Source of the DNA: Lamprocystis purpurea DSM 4197
Lineage (GTDB): Bacteria > Pseudomonadota > Gammaproteobacteria > Chromatiales > Chromatiaceae
Assembly (NCBI RefSeq): GCF_000379525.1
Contig: NZ_KB902511.1
Span: 138-63,585, forward strand
Length of the DNA: 63,448 nucleotides
Direction of reading: 5' to 3'
Every line of letters starts with the position of its first letter. The stretch's first letter is position 1. The position numbers were made by a program, and so were the translations under genes. The notes below the pieces were generated by a model that saw nothing but the letters and a program-made list of their open reading frames with translations, ran no database searches and was not told the DNA's origin. Of this stretch, positions 63,137-63,448 are shown in pieces.

Positions 63137-63448
63137 AAAGCCGCCCGGCGGGGGAAAACTTTCGTTTACCCCAGCCCGGAACGAACAATCAGTTACTTAC
63201 GCGCATGGACTGGGGCGGCGGGCGAAAATTCACCCCAGCGTGGCGGCGGGGTCGTGCAAAAAGGTGGCCGCCAAGGGATCATATCGTTATCGAGACGATC
63301 CTTTGCAGGAGGACCCCATGGCGGCCATTGAACCGAGCTTATTTGACTGGCGCGATGTTGACGCGCGCAGCGATCTGGAGCGGTTGTCTCTGGTGCGCGA
63401 TCATCTCCCGGACGCGCAATTGGTGCAATACCTGGAGGTGATGCGCGG
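63102..63448 (+). mobile_element. IS element, left part (truncated by the window end)
   Basis: It begins GAGCCTCTAGCGGTGTC at 63102, where homology with the inverted copy at 130-1 starts and the KAP frame is cut. A transposase-like gene starts at 63318. The 216-nt leader is shared with the left copy for its first 130 nt (all that the window shows). Confidence 0.7.
63318..63448 (+). CDS. Transposase, N-terminal part
   Basis: ATG at 63318 with a strong SD (GCAGGAGG). The 43 codons present read MAAIEPSLFDWRDVDARSDL, ERLSLVRDHLPDAQLVQYLE, a start I associate with DDE transposases of IS1182-like or unclassified groups. The gene continues past the window, so the family cannot be confirmed. Confidence 0.6.
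   Translation, partial: MAAIEPSLFDWRDVDARSDLERLSLVRDHLPDAQLVQYLEVMR

Overview
The window is a high-GC gammaproteobacterial stretch. The style of its housekeeping genes (clpB, prfB-lysS, ygfZ), its purple-sulfur-bacterium-like paralogs and its many GC-rich palindromic repeats suggest Chromatiaceae or a relative, but no rRNA or photosynthesis gene is present to prove it.

Layout. 0-8 kb: the end of an IS, a lipoprotein, then an arylpyruvate/arylacetate operon (iorA, iorB, two phenylacetate-CoA ligase paralogs around a tandem ACT protein), followed by an AT-rich acyltransferase of foreign look. 8-12.5 kb: two tandem patatin-type outer-membrane phospholipase proteins. 12.6-16 kb: a SpoT-like HD hydrolase and clpB. 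16-19 kb: a four-gene HPr-rel-A cluster (Tat-exported protein, PqqD-like, HprK-like kinase, nucleotidyltransferase). 19-23 kb: an unknown three-gene operon and a REP-type transposase. 23-30 kb: prfB with its +1 frameshift site, lysS, a REP/RAYT locus, ygfZ and an RNase II-family gene. 30-36 kb: M15 peptidase, NUDIX hydrolase, lytic transglycosylase, an ABC ATPase/FtsX-type permease/DUF3299 operon and yceI. 36-40.5 kb: an orphan ParA with an exported partner, then a cobalamin riboswitch driving cbiMNQO.

40.5-53.5 kb is an accessory island. It holds dead or frameshifted toxin-antitoxin and Rpn-type nuclease genes, an AAA ATPase/TOPRIM pair, a RelE-like gene coupled to a UvrD-like helicase, a HelD-like helicase, and small inverted-repeat elements. 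The two coupled pairs and the HelD-like gene look like defence candidates.

53.7-59.4 kb is a zinc acquisition locus (znuB, znuC, znuA, a His-rich outer-membrane protein, a CPxCH protein and a DUF2796 protein). It probably works with the ABC/FtsX/DUF3299 operon at 32-35 kb. 60-63.4 kb carries small unknown genes, a nucleotidyltransferase pair, and a KAP NTPase pseudogene broken by an IS whose first 130 bp are repeated, inverted, at position 1 of the window. At least five dispersed repeat families punctuate the intergenic spaces, and several of them supply the 3' ends of genes.
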